From an uncultured Eubacteriales bacterium (GTDB lineage Bacteria; Bacillota; Clostridia; Oscillospirales; Oscillospiraceae): a stretch of DNA of 49,911 bases. The notes beneath the pieces are model-generated. The model made no database searches. It saw only the letters and a program-made list of their open reading frames with translations, and had not been told where the DNA came from. The stretch lies in NCBI GenBank assembly GCA_900544295.1, contig UQUO01000013.1, forward strand, positions 1 to 49,911, written 5' to 3'. Below are positions 40,659 to 49,881 of the stretch, piece after piece. Position 1 is the stretch's first letter, and each line of letters begins with the position of its first letter. The position numbers and the translations under genes were made by a program.

Positions 40659-41351
40659 TCAGATGACTCCTGCGAGGACGAGGGCGAGCAGGACGAAGGT
40701 CGCCAGGACGAAGAGGGAGACGAGAGCGACGCCGAGGCGCTTCTTGCCGGCCACAGGGGGCGCGGCGTGGTCGGACTCAGGGATGAGCTTGGCGCGGCGC
40801 AGCGCGGTGACAACAGGCTTGTAGAGCAGCAGGGTCGCGGCGAGGTTCATGCCGCCCTTTACGGCGTTGAAGGGCAGGAACAAGGGCAGCAGCAGGTCAA
40901 CTATGGCCTCGCGCGGCATCTTCTGATAGATGGGGGTTATGAGGTAGTTCCACAGCAGCATGACTATGACCAGGGAGATGACGCCGAGGATGAGGCCGAT
41001 GACGGCGCCCTTCATAGTGTGGTGCTTCTTGTAGACGAAGCAGGCCACGCAGCAGAAGCTGGCCGTGGCGATGAAGTTCATGAGGAAGCCCCAGATGCCG
41101 GTGTGGCTGACGGTGACCATCTCGACGAGGGCCACGACGAGCGCCACGGCGGCGGCGGACACGGGGCCGTAGATAAAGCCGCCTATGCAGATGACGACGT
41201 CCTTGAAGTCAAAGTCCAGGAAGCCGTAGACGCTGGGCATGAGCTTCGACAGGAGCATGACGACGTAGGCGATGGCGGTTATCATGGCGAGGGTCGCGAG
41301 TTTCTTTGCGTCCACCTTGCGGAGCACGGGGGTCTTTTTTGCTGCATCCAT
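40659..41351 (-). CDS. ribU: Riboflavin ECF transporter S component
   Basis: A 230-residue membrane protein that binds riboflavin and works with the shared EcfAA'T energy module, not encoded here. Helices include KLATLAMITAIAYVVMLLSK, the loop SVYGFLDFDFKDVVICIGGF with its conserved D-F-K-D, IYGPVSAAAVALVVALVEM, GIWGFLMNFIATASFCCVAC and LILGVISLVIVMLLWNYLI, then a variable loop and a final helix. The FMN riboswitch directly upstream makes the assignment secure. ATG at 41351 has AGAGGTG upstream; the open frame running back to 41471 is riboswitch sequence. Monocistronic. Confidence 0.94.
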   Translation of the reverse strand: MDAAKKTPVLRKVDAKKLATLAMITAIAYVVMLLSKLMPSVYGFLDFDFKDVVICIGGFIYGPVSAAAVALVVALVEMVTVSHTGIWGFLMNFIATASFCCVACFVYKKHHTMKGAVIGLILGVISLVIVMLLWNYLITPIYQKMPREAIVDLLLPLFLPFNAVKGGMNLAATLLLYKPVVTALRRAKLIPESDHAAPPVAGKKRLGVALVSLFVLATFVLLALVLAGVI

Positions 41352-41377
41352 TTTCAATGCACCTCTTATAAAGATTA

Positions 41378-41404
41378 ACGCCCGAAGGTGTCTCCTTCGG
41401 GCGT
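41378..41404 (-). promoter_or_regulatory. Expression-platform hairpin of the FMN riboswitch
   Basis: An 11-bp perfect stem (41404-41394 with 41388-41378) lies between aptamer and ribU start, followed on the minus strand by TTAATCTTTATA. The T-tract is weak but fits a terminator formed when FMN is bound. Confidence 0.65.
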
Positions 41405-41427
41405 AATAATTGCAAAGGTGCAAAATA

Positions 41428-41552
41428 CGCATCTTCTTCCATCCAGACTGTACTGTCGGTATCGGAATCACACCGATTCATGCATTGGCCGAAGCCTCCG
41501 CTCGCGGACTTTACCGCCGGTCGGGAATTTCACCCTGCCCCGAAGACATCTT
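41428..41552 (-). ncRNA. FMN riboswitch (RFN element)
   Basis: The minus strand has the full RFN consensus: TCTTCGGGGCAGGGTGAAAT, then TCCCGACCGGCGGT, AAAGTCCGCGAGC, a CGGTGTGATTCCG arm, ACCGACAGTACAGTCTGGAT and the closing GAAGAAGATG. It binds flavin mononucleotide and lowers expression of the riboflavin transporter gene ribU, whose start codon lies 77 bases downstream. Confidence 0.97.
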
Positions 41553-41568
41553 TTCGGTTGTCGCCAAT

Positions 41569-41597
41569 ACTATAGCACTCCGGCGCGTATTTTGCAA
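41569..41597 (-). promoter_or_regulatory. Promoter of the FMN riboswitch-ribU transcript
   Basis: TTGCAA (41597-41592), 17-base spacer and TATAGT (41574-41569) on the minus strand, ending about 17 bases before the aptamer. Confidence 0.7.
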
Positions 41598-41603
41598 TAC
41601 CCT

Positions 41604-41632
41604 TTGACAATTATATGAGATGAATATAAAAT
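41604..41632 (+). promoter_or_regulatory. Promoter of the SLOG protein gene
   Basis: TTGACA (41604-41609), 17-base spacer and TAAAAT (41627-41632), back to back with the ribU promoter. It overlaps an in-frame ATG at 41620, which therefore is not the start. Confidence 0.75.
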
Positions 41633-41655
41633 CGGCAGATAGGGGGGTGAGACGC

Positions 41656-42168
41656 ATGGAAGAGCAGGAGGCGCGCTTGGCAAGGAGCTGCTGCTTCACT
41701 GGCCACCGGAGCAGCAAGCTGCCCTGGGGCGGCAATGAGGCGGACGCGCGCTGCTTGGAGCTCAAGCGAAAACTGGCTGACGCGCTGGAGGAGCTGTACG
41801 GGCAGGGCGTGCGGCATTTCATATGCGGCATGGCCACGGGCTGCGACATGTTCTTTGCCGAGGCGGTGCTCGCCCTGCGGGAGCGCAGGCCGGACGTGAC
41901 GCTGGAGGCGGCTATCCCCTGCGAGGAGCAGGACCGGCGCTGGACGCACGGCCTCTCGGAGCGCTATGACCGGCTGCTGGCCGAGTGCGACAGCCGCACG
42001 CTGGTCAGCCGCGCCTACACGCCGGAGTGCATGATGCGCCGCAACCGATACATGGTAGATAACGCAGGCACCGTCCTCGCCGTCTTCAACGGCTCTCCCG
42101 GCGGGACCTTCAACACCCTGCGCTACGCGGTCGGCCTGGGACGAAAAATCGTTGAGATAGAGCCGTAA
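41656..42168 (+). CDS. SLOG family (DUF1273, YpsA-like) protein
   Basis: A 170-residue Rossmann-like protein. The N-terminal CCFTGHRSSKLPW, the central FICGMATGCDMFFAEAVLAL with LEAAIPCEEQDRRW, and AYTPECMMRRNRYMVDNAG with FNGSPGGTFNTLRYA match the DUF1273/SLOG group, which is thought to bind nucleotides or related ligands. Bacillus YpsA affects cell division and oxidative stress tolerance, but a biochemical role is not settled. ATG at 41656 follows GGGGGGTGAG. It stands between ribU and the DUF1934-argS pair and has its own promoter. I see no toxin or effector partner that would suggest a defence role. Confidence 0.85.
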   Translation: MEEQEARLARSCCFTGHRSSKLPWGGNEADARCLELKRKLADALEELYGQGVRHFICGMATGCDMFFAEAVLALRERRPDVTLEAAIPCEEQDRRWTHGLSERYDRLLAECDSRTLVSRAYTPECMMRRNRYMVDNAGTVLAVFNGSPGGTFNTLRYAVGLGRKIVEIEP

Positions 42169-42172
42169 GGCT

Positions 42173-42201
42173 TTGACAGGCGCGAGCATATGATGTATAA
42201 T
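42173..42201 (+). promoter_or_regulatory. Promoter of the DUF1934-argS operon
   Basis: Perfect TTGACA (42173-42178), 17-base spacer and perfect TATAAT (42196-42201), one of the strongest promoters in the window. The predicted start near 42208 lies at the ATG of 42210, which favours ATG 42231 as the gene start. Confidence 0.85.
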
Positions 42202-42230
42202 ATCAGGCCATGTGTAAGGATGTGATAGGC

Positions 42231-42677
42231 ATGAAAGACGTCATAATCTCAATAACCGGCGTGCAGAACTTCACCCAGGGCTCGGACGACACGGTCGAGC
42301 TCGTGACGGAGGGAAAGTACTCCTACCGTGACGGCAGGGGCGAGCTCAGCTATATGGAGAGCGAGCTGACTGGCATGCAGGGTACGCGCACCTCCTTCAC
42401 CTTCGGCCCGGACGAGGTCGTCCTGTCGAGGGAGGGGACGCTGACGAGCAAGATGGTCTTCCGCGAGGGGACGAAGAACACCTTCCTGTACGACACGCCC
42501 TTCGGCTCGGCCACCATGGGCCTGGATACGCACAGGATACACTCGACCATGGGCCCGCGCGGCGGGGAGATGGAGATAGATTATGTCGTGGACTTTGACC
42601 ACGCGGTGGTCGGGCGCAACAAATTCAGAATAAATGTAAGGGAACAGGGCGGTGCGGCAGATGGCAAATCTTGTTGA
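42231..42677 (+). CDS. DUF1934 (YwiB-like) beta-barrel protein
   Basis: A 148-residue protein of the calycin-like DUF1934 family, function unknown. It is mostly beta-strands: MKDVIISITGVQNFTQGSDD, VELVTEGKYSYRDGRGELSY, then VVLSREGTLTSKMVFREGTK, LYDTPFGSATMGLDTHRI and a final strand with IDYVVDFDHAVVGRNKFRIN. No signal peptide or membrane segment. ATG at 42231 has AAGGATGTGATAGG upstream; the earlier ATG at 42210 coincides with the predicted transcript start. The family sits directly before argS in many Firmicutes, as in Bacillus (ywiB-argS), and here the last 17 bases overlap argS. Confidence 0.85.
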   Translation: MKDVIISITGVQNFTQGSDDTVELVTEGKYSYRDGRGELSYMESELTGMQGTRTSFTFGPDEVVLSREGTLTSKMVFREGTKNTFLYDTPFGSATMGLDTHRIHSTMGPRGGEMEIDYVVDFDHAVVGRNKFRINVREQGGAADGKSC

Positions 42678-44406
42678 GCAGGCGAAAAGACAGATAGACG
42701 AGCTCCTGGCCGGGAGCCTCGCGCGCGCGGCGGAGAAGGGGCAGCTGCCCTCCGGCGCGGCGCTGGCAGGCACGGTCGAGGTGCCGAAGGACGTGAACAA
42801 CGGCGACTTTGCCGCGAACCACGCCATGGCCGGCGCGCGCGCCCTGCACATGGCCCCGCGGAAGATAGCCGAGGCGCTTATAGAAAACCTGGAGCTCGAA
42901 GGCAGTTATTTTGCCTCTGCCGAAGCCGCCGGGCCGGGCTTTATAAATTTCCGCCTCGCCCCGAAGTGGTACGGCGAGGTCCTGACCGCAGTCCGCACGG
43001 AGGGCGCGGCCTACGGCCGCTCCAAGGCCATGGCGGGACAGAAGGTCATGGTCGAGTTCGTCTCCGCGAACCCGACGGGGCCGATGCACATGGGCAACGC
43101 CCGCGGCGGCGTGCTGGGCGATACGCTGGCCGAGGTCCTCTCCCGCGCCGGCGCGGACGTCTGGCGCGAGTTCTATGTGAACGACGCCGGCAACCAGATC
43201 GAGAAATTCTCCTCCTCTATTGACGCGCGCTACGCCCAGCTCGTCCTGGGCGAGGACGCCGTCGAATTCCCGGAGGACGGTTATCACGGCGACGATATAA
43301 AAGAGCTTGCGCGCCTCTTCCTGGAGGAGAACGGCCCTTCCTGGCTGGACAGGCCCGTGTCCGAGCGGCACGAGGCCATGGCGGAGTTCGGCCTCGCGCA
43401 TAATCTGCCGAAGATGAAGGCCGACCTTGCCCGCTACGGCATAGAGTACGACGAGTGGTTTTTCGAGAGCAGCCTGCACAACAGCGGCTACGTGGCGGAC
43501 ACGGTGTCCGAGCTCACGAAGCGGGGCTTCACCTATGAGAAGGACGGCGCCCTGTGGCTGGCGACCTCCCGCATCCTGGGCGACGGACTGCGCGCCGCGG
43601 GAAAGAGCGAGAAGGACATAGAGAAGCTCGACCTCAAGGACGATGTCCTGCGCCGGGCCAACGGCTTCTACACCTACTTTGCGGCGGACATAGCCTACCA
43701 CCGCAACAAGCTGGCCGTGCGCGGCTTTGACCGGGTCATAAACATCTGGGGCGCGGACCACCACGGCCATGTCGCGCGTCTGAAGGGCGCGCTCGACGCG
43801 CTGGGGCTGGACGGGCAGCACAGGCTGGACATAGTCCTCATGCAGCTTGTTAAGCTCCTGCGTGACGGCGAGGTCGTGCGCATGTCCAAGCGCACCGGCA
43901 AGGCCATATCGCTGGGCGACCTGCTGGACGAGATACCCGTGGACGCGGCGCGCTGGTTCTTCAACTCCCGCCCGGACACGCAGATGGACTTCGACCTGGG
44001 CCTGGCCGTGCGCGAGGACAGCGAGAACCCGGTCTATTACGTGCAGTATGCGCACGCGCGGATATGCTCCGTCATCCGCAACCTGGCGGCGGACGGGCAC
44101 AGGGTCCCGGGCGCGGCGGATATAGACGCCTCCCTCCTGAATACCGAGCAGGAGCGTGAGCTCATAAAGCAGCTGGCCGCCCTGCCGGACGAGATGCTGC
44201 ACGCGGCCCAGAGCCTGGACCCGAGCCGTATAAACCGCTATGCCATGGAGCTGGCGGCGAGGTTCCACCGCTTCTACAACGCCTGCCGCATCCGCGGCGC
44301 GGAGCCCGGTACCCTGGAGGCGCGCCTCCTGCTGGCAGACTGCTCCCGCAGCGCCATAGCGCTCTGCCTGTCCACCCTGGGCGTCCATGCCCCGGAGCAG
44401 ATGTGA
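42661..44406 (+). CDS. argS: Arginyl-tRNA synthetase
   Basis: A 581-residue class I synthetase. The N-terminal Arg-tRNA D-loop-binding domain is followed by the HIGH-type motif ANPTGPMHMGNARGGVLGD, the insertion region with YVNDAGNQIEKFSSSI, the core helix region WGADHHGHVARLKGALDALG, the KMSKS-type VRMSKRTGKAISLGDLLDE and a C-terminal DALR anticodon-binding domain (YVQYAHARICSVIRNL, INRYAMELAARFHRFYNACR). ATG at 42661 is chosen over GTG at 42652; it overlaps the DUF1934 gene, and translation is probably coupled. The MSKR form of the KMSKS motif is normal in part of the ArgRS family. Confidence 0.96.
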   Translation: MANLVEQAKRQIDELLAGSLARAAEKGQLPSGAALAGTVEVPKDVNNGDFAANHAMAGARALHMAPRKIAEALIENLELEGSYFASAEAAGPGFINFRLAPKWYGEVLTAVRTEGAAYGRSKAMAGQKVMVEFVSANPTGPMHMGNARGGVLGDTLAEVLSRAGADVWREFYVNDAGNQIEKFSSSIDARYAQLVLGEDAVEFPEDGYHGDDIKELARLFLEENGPSWLDRPVSERHEAMAEFGLAHNLPKMKADLARYGIEYDEWFFESSLHNSGYVADTVSELTKRGFTYEKDGALWLATSRILGDGLRAAGKSEKDIEKLDLKDDVLRRANGFYTYFAADIAYHRNKLAVRGFDRVINIWGADHHGHVARLKGALDALGLDGQHRLDIVLMQLVKLLRDGEVVRMSKRTGKAISLGDLLDEIPVDAARWFFNSRPDTQMDFDLGLAVREDSENPVYYVQYAHARICSVIRNLAADGHRVPGAADIDASLLNTEQERELIKQLAALPDEMLHAAQSLDPSRINRYAMELAARFHRFYNACRIRGAEPGTLEARLLLADCSRSAIALCLSTLGVHAPEQM

Positions 44407-44411
44407 AAAAG

Positions 44412-44441
44412 AAAAAATGCCGCCCTCAGGGCGGCATTTTT
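44412..44441. terminator. Bidirectional terminator between argS and the ABC-F gene
   Basis: A 13-bp stem (44413-44425 with 44429-44441) has a T-tract on each strand, closing both converging genes. Confidence 0.88.
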
Positions 44442-44477
44442 GTGCCGGGCAAAATATTATGTCAACCTGTGCGGGCT

Positions 44478-46004
<1,527 letters not shown>

Positions 46005-46005
46005 G

Positions 46006-46069
46006 AAAAAACCCGCTCCTTTGCGCAAGATCTGCCCCGGAAGCCGAAAGCAGACGCGCAAAGAGCGGG
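46006..46069 (-). terminator. Attenuator terminator directly before the ABC-F start codon
   Basis: On the minus strand CCCGCTCTTTGCGC (46069-46056) pairs with GCGCAAAGGAGCGGG (46026-46012, one bulged G), with further pairing TCTGC/GCAGA inside, followed by TTTTTT (46011-46006) and then, one base later, the ATG. The GGAG ribosome site is in the 3' arm, so the hairpin would both end transcription and hide the ribosome site. Confidence 0.85.
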
Positions 46070-46097
46070 CCTATCCCATAGGGCGGCGCCGTGCTGC

Positions 46098-46170
46098 AAG
46101 CCTGTTCCGACATGGCGAGCCCGACCCGCCTTTTGCGGGCCTTGGGGCCGGCTCTGCTCAGGAACAGCTT
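46098..46170 (-). promoter_or_regulatory. Leader hairpin overlapping the upstream ORF stop
   Basis: AAGCTGTTCC (46170-46161), beginning within the upstream ORF stop codon, can pair with GGAACAGGCTT (46108-46098). Inner pairs GAGCC/GGCTC and CCCGC/GCGGG make one long hairpin. A ribosome held on the short ORF would cover its 5' arm. Confidence 0.6.
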
Positions 46171-46180
46171 ATTTCAGCAT
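46169..46180 (-). CDS. Three-codon upstream ORF (Met-Leu-Lys) in the ABC-F leader
   Basis: ATG CTG AAA TAA follows AAGGGTGGGAAG, a strong ribosome site, about 25 bases after the predicted transcript start. A three-codon leader ORF before an ABC-F gene, followed by a conditional terminator, is the arrangement described for Listeria rli53-lmo0919, where ribosomes stalled by an antibiotic prevent termination. Coding of a functional peptide is not implied; the act of translation is the signal. Confidence 0.6.
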   Translation of the reverse strand: MLK

Positions 46181-46212
46181 CTTCCCACCCTTTTCATTTT
46201 GATATCGCAGAC

Positions 46213-46241
46213 ATTATATCAGCCTGGCAGCTCTATTTCAA
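46213..46241 (-). promoter_or_regulatory. Promoter of the ABC-F leader
   Basis: TTGAAA (46241-46236) and TATAAT (46218-46213) with 17-base spacer on the minus strand. The -35 lies inside the 3' end of the GH31 gene, so the ABC-F gene can be expressed apart from the sugar operon. Confidence 0.75.
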
Positions 46242-47982
46242 GCCCCCGCGTAAAGACGGCTATGCGCCCTGTCTCGCCGGTATCCAGGACTTTCGGGCCC
46301 TCGTGCAGCTCGCCGGTGAAGAGATCGCGCCACTGGCCGCTGGGCAGATAGACGCTCCTGCCGCGTGCTCCCTCGTCGAGCAGCGGGGCGACGAGCAGGT
46401 CGTGCCCCAGCAGGAACTCGTCCTCGCAGTCCAGGACTGCTTCGTCCTCGGGCCAGTAGTAGACGAGGGGGCGGAGCATGGGCCGCCCCTGCGCGGCGCA
46501 GTCCCGCGCCGTCTCCAGCAGGTAGGGCAGCAGCGCCTCGCGCAGCCGGTGCCAGTAGAGGACCTCCTGCGCGAAGCCCGGCAGGCCGAAGGCTCGCTCC
46601 ATGTTCCAGGGGCTGCGCTCGTTGTTGCCCTCCGCGCCGGGCATGAGCTTCCGGAACTGCCCGCCGTCCGGCTCCGAGTGCCACTGCATGACGGGGCAGA
46701 AGCAGGCCAGCTGCGTCGCGCGCAGGTAGAGCTCCGGCGAGGGCAGCGGCCCCGCGAAGCCGGCGATGTCAAAGCCCCAGAAGGCGATGCCGCTCAGGGC
46801 CGCCGAGAGCCCGGCACGGAGCGCCGAGGCCAGCTCGCTGTTCACGGACTGCTGGTCGCCCGCCCAGAGCATGGGGGTCCTGTGCTGCCCGGCGAAGCCC
46901 GCGCGGCTGAAAAGCGCCCGCTCCGGCCCGATGAACCGGGCGTAGGCCTCAATGTAGTCCCTGGCGTAGCGGTTTTTGCCCTCCCGGCCCGTGCTGCCGT
47001 CGGAAAAGCGCGCGTCCTCGGAGTATACGAACTCGCCCCCGTCGGTCTTGAAGCCGTCCACGCCCATTTCAAGCAGGTAGCGCCGCTTGGCGAACCAGCT
47101 TTCGAGAGTTTCCGGATTCGTGAAATCCGGTATCATGGAGCCGGGGAACCAATGCCCCTCGGGAATGGTGTAGGGCGAGCCGTCGGCGTTTTTGACGCAG
47201 AGGCCGCGCCTCACGGCGTCCTCGCAGTCGAGGCGGTGCTGCTCGTTTTCCGGCTCGTCGGGACCGAGCGCCTTATATACCGGGGCCTGCCAGAGCAGGA
47301 CGCGGATGCCGCGCTCGTGCAGCCGCCGGATCATTCCCGCGGGGTCGGGCCAGGGGCTGCCTGAGAAGTCAAAGTCCGAGAGCGAGAGCGGCGCGCCGCC
47401 CGGCCTCGGCGCATACTTGGCGCCGCGCCAGATGTAGAAGGTCGCCTCGTCGCTCCAGGCCTCTAGTACGAGGACGGAGACGGGGAAACCAAGCGCCTCG
47501 GCCTCGGCCACGGCCGCCTCGACATCCGCCTGGCTGCTCCAGCGGTTGGCGGATATCCAGGGCCCGAAGGCCCAGCCGGGCGGCAGGACTGGGGGACCGA
47601 AAAGGGAGATATATTCCGAGATGATGCCCTCCGGCGTGCCGGAAAAGAGCGTGACCTCGCAGCCTTCGGGCAGCTGGGCGAGGATCTCGCCCTCCCGAAA
47701 GTCGAAAACGGTGGTCTCGCAGGTGCCGGCGTACAGCCCGAAGCCGCTGTCCGTCCAGAAGAAGGGCGCGGGGCAGTAGGACTTATTTCCCTGGAAACAG
47801 AACTTTTCCTCCACCTCGCAGACGACGCGGCGGCCCTTCTGGTTGAGCGCGTCGAATCGCTCGCCGAGGCCGTATGCCCCGCGGTAGTCGAGGTAAACGC
47901 GCAGGCTGCCGTCCTCCTGCCAGACCAGCCGGGCCTTTCCGAAGCGGCGCTCTCCCGTGCCGCAGAGTTTGAGCTTTTCCAT
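46219..47982 (-). CDS. GH31 family alpha-glycosidase
   Basis: A 587-residue cytoplasmic glycoside hydrolase (no signal peptide). An N-terminal beta domain of about 120 residues (LGERFDALNQKGRRVV) precedes the barrel. The nucleophile aspartate is in DGFKTDGGEFVYSED and the acid/base aspartate in MLWAGDQQSVNSEL; GIAFWGFDIAGFAGPLPSPE and FCPVMQWHSEPDGG are typical GH31 loops, and RPMLRPLVYYWPEDE begins the distal beta domain. GH31 covers alpha-glucosidases, alpha-xylosidases, sulfoquinovosidases and others. ATG at 47982 has GGAGGG upstream. It follows two sugar ABC permease genes, so it probably hydrolyses the imported oligosaccharide or glycoside. Confidence 0.9.
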   Translation of the reverse strand: MEKLKLCGTGERRFGKARLVWQEDGSLRVYLDYRGAYGLGERFDALNQKGRRVVCEVEEKFCFQGNKSYCPAPFFWTDSGFGLYAGTCETTVFDFREGEILAQLPEGCEVTLFSGTPEGIISEYISLFGPPVLPPGWAFGPWISANRWSSQADVEAAVAEAEALGFPVSVLVLEAWSDEATFYIWRGAKYAPRPGGAPLSLSDFDFSGSPWPDPAGMIRRLHERGIRVLLWQAPVYKALGPDEPENEQHRLDCEDAVRRGLCVKNADGSPYTIPEGHWFPGSMIPDFTNPETLESWFAKRRYLLEMGVDGFKTDGGEFVYSEDARFSDGSTGREGKNRYARDYIEAYARFIGPERALFSRAGFAGQHRTPMLWAGDQQSVNSELASALRAGLSAALSGIAFWGFDIAGFAGPLPSPELYLRATQLACFCPVMQWHSEPDGGQFRKLMPGAEGNNERSPWNMERAFGLPGFAQEVLYWHRLREALLPYLLETARDCAAQGRPMLRPLVYYWPEDEAVLDCEDEFLLGHDLLVAPLLDEGARGRSVYLPSGQWRDLFTGELHEGPKVLDTGETGRIAVFTRGLEIELPG

Positions 47983-47991
47983 TGTCCCTCC

Positions 47992-48819
47992 TCAGCCCTT
48001 GATGCCGCCGGCCATTAGCCCGGCTTTGAACTGTTTCTGGGCTGCGATGTAGATTATGATGATGGGTATCATGGAGATGAGGCTGCCCGCCATGAGCACG
48101 TTGTACTCGGTGTTGTACTGTCCGTTGAGGGTCGAGAGGGCTATGGGCAGGGTCATTTTGTTGCGGTCGGTGAGCATGAGCAGGGGCCAGAGGTAGTCGT
48201 TCCAGCTCTCCATGAAGGTGGTGACGGCGAGGGTGGCGAGCGTGGGGATGCACAAGGGCAGGGCAACGCGGAAGTAGATGTGGAACAGCCCTGCGCCGTC
48301 TATCCTCGCGGCGTCAAGGTAGTCGTTCGGGATGGTCTTCATCTGCTGCACTAGCAGAAAGACGGCGAAGGGTTTGAACATGCTGGGCAGGATGACGCTG
48401 GCATAGCTGTCTATGAGCCCCAGCCGGTTCATGACGACGAAGAGCGGTATCATCGTGACCTGCGTCGGTATCATCATCGTGGCGATATAGATGCTGAGGA
48501 TGACGCCGCTGCCACGGAAGCGGAGCTTGGCGAAGGCGAAGGCGGCCATGGAGGCGGAGACGAGGGTTATGAGCGTGAAGGCCACAGAGATAAAGAGGCT
48601 GTTGCCTATCGTCCGCAGGAAGGGGAAGCGCGAGAAGACCTCGGTGTAGGCGTCGAGGGTGGGCTCGGCAGGTATCCACTCGATGGGTATGCTCATCAGC
48701 GCGCCCCGGCTCTTGAGCGAGGTGGATATCATCCAGAGGAAGGGTATGAGCGCCAGCACCGCCAGCAGTATGGAGATTATGTAGTAGCCCGCCTGACCGA
48801 GCCTGCGTCTATGCGTCAT
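47992..48819 (-). CDS. Carbohydrate ABC transporter permease (MalG-like)
   Basis: A 275-residue inner-membrane permease of the CUT1 sugar family with six membrane segments, the first at YYIISILLAVLALIPFLWMI. The cytosolic EAA loop that docks on the ATPase reads YLDAARIDGAGLFHIYFRVA followed by LPLCIPTLATLAV. The end LFKAGLMAGGIKG-like tail (QKQFKAGLMAGGIKG) is typical of MalG homologues. ATG at 48819 follows AGGTGGGTG and overlaps the end of the upstream permease gene by 11 bases. It pairs with that MalF-like protein; the ATPase is not encoded next to it and may be a shared MsmX-type protein. Confidence 0.92.
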   Translation of the reverse strand: MTHRRRLGQAGYYIISILLAVLALIPFLWMISTSLKSRGALMSIPIEWIPAEPTLDAYTEVFSRFPFLRTIGNSLFISVAFTLITLVSASMAAFAFAKLRFRGSGVILSIYIATMMIPTQVTMIPLFVVMNRLGLIDSYASVILPSMFKPFAVFLLVQQMKTIPNDYLDAARIDGAGLFHIYFRVALPLCIPTLATLAVTTFMESWNDYLWPLLMLTDRNKMTLPIALSTLNGQYNTEYNVLMAGSLISMIPIIIIYIAAQKQFKAGLMAGGIKG

Positions 48820-49726
48820 AGTTCACCCACCTCTTCTGCAGCTTCATCTGAAGACCGGTACAGGCCATGATGATGACGAACAGCAGCCAGGAGAAGGCCG
48901 CGGCATAGCCCATGCGGTAGTAGCGGAAGCCATATTTGTAAATGCGCTCGACCATGACCTGCGTGGAGCCGTTCGGGCCGCCGTCGGTCATGATCATGAT
49001 CTGGGGAAAGAGCTGGAAGGCGTTTATGAGGCTCACGATGAGCACGTAGAAGATGGCCGGGCTCAAAAGGGGCAGGGTTATGCGCCAGAACTTTGTCCAG
49101 CTGCCCGCGCCGTCGAGCGAGGCCGCCTCGTAATAGGTGCGGTCTATGCCTATCATGCCGGAGAGCAGGATGAGGCCGAAGAAGCCCATGTCCTTCCACA
49201 CGGAGACGAGGACGATGGCGGGCATGGCCCAGGCCTCGTCCAGCAGCCAGCCCGGGCCTTCGATGCCGAAGAAGCCGAGGATGCCGTTGAGCGCGCCGTA
49301 CTGGGGGGAGAGCACGCTCTTCCAGATGAGGGAGGCGGCGACCCAGCTGGTGAGGACGGGTATGTAGTAGATGATGCGGAAGGCCGTAACACCGCGCCGC
49401 GGGCGGCTGAGCAGCGTGGCCACCGCTATCGCCGCCGCGAGCATGAGCGGAATGTACATGACGATGTAGCGCAGGGTGTTCCAGAGCACCTGCCAGAACT
49501 CGCGGGTGGTGAGGATACTTTTGAAGTTTTCGAGGCCTACGAAGTGCTCGGCAAAGAAGCCGGCGGAGGAGAGCTCGTCGAGGCCGTTCCAGTTGGTGAG
49601 GCTTATGAGCGCGGAGATGACGAGCGGCAGGAGGGAGAAAAGCAGGAGTCCCAAGACGCTCGGCAGCAGGAATGGCGAGGCCGCGAGCAGCCCGTCGCTG
49701 CCCAGACGGCGTCTGCCGTGCTTCAT
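48809..49726 (-). CDS. Carbohydrate ABC transporter permease (MalF-like)
   Basis: A 305-residue CUT1 permease, partner of the MalG-like protein. The N-terminus GLLAASPFLLPSVLGLLLFS begins the first membrane segment; LTNWNGLDELSSAGFFAEHF and FVGLENFKSILTTREFWQVL are the usual periplasmic-side motifs. The EAA loop is YYEAASLDGAGSWTKFWRIT followed by LPLLSPAIFYVL, and FQLFPQIMIMTDGGPNGST is a family signature. ATG at 49726 has AAAGGAGG nine to ten bases upstream. The sugar-binding lipoprotein gene normally found beside it is absent from this window and would be expected upstream, beyond the right edge, unless the repeat at 49818 separates the operon from other genes. Confidence 0.92.
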   Translation of the reverse strand: MKHGRRRLGSDGLLAASPFLLPSVLGLLLFSLLPLVISALISLTNWNGLDELSSAGFFAEHFVGLENFKSILTTREFWQVLWNTLRYIVMYIPLMLAAAIAVATLLSRPRRGVTAFRIIYYIPVLTSWVAASLIWKSVLSPQYGALNGILGFFGIEGPGWLLDEAWAMPAIVLVSVWKDMGFFGLILLSGMIGIDRTYYEAASLDGAGSWTKFWRITLPLLSPAIFYVLIVSLINAFQLFPQIMIMTDGGPNGSTQVMVERIYKYGFRYYRMGYAAAFSWLLFVIIMACTGLQMKLQKRWVNYDA

Positions 49727-49817
49727 GAAGCCGCCTCCTTTCGGTTTGTTTGATATATGGTGGGTTTCAGGAACTCGCCGTTTTGACCTGCTGGACTTTA
49801 GGTTGGTGCTGCCTGTT

Positions 49818-49881
49818 CCACCCCATTTCTTTGGTCTTGCCCAAAGAAACGGGGTGGAGCCCCAAAGAAAAGCGCTTGGGG
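49818..49881. repeat. Repeat-like double hairpin near the right edge
   Basis: A 17-bp inverted repeat (49818-49834 with 49841-49857, one A.C mismatch, loop TCTTGC) is followed by CCCCAA/TTGGGG arms (49860-49865 with 49876-49881) around AAGCGCTT. The region 49740-49911 has no gene. The element looks like an intergenic repeat rather than a promoter or terminator: there is no T-tract. Only one copy is in the window, and it is of a different type from the repeats at 1-115 and 11185-11358. Confidence 0.55.
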
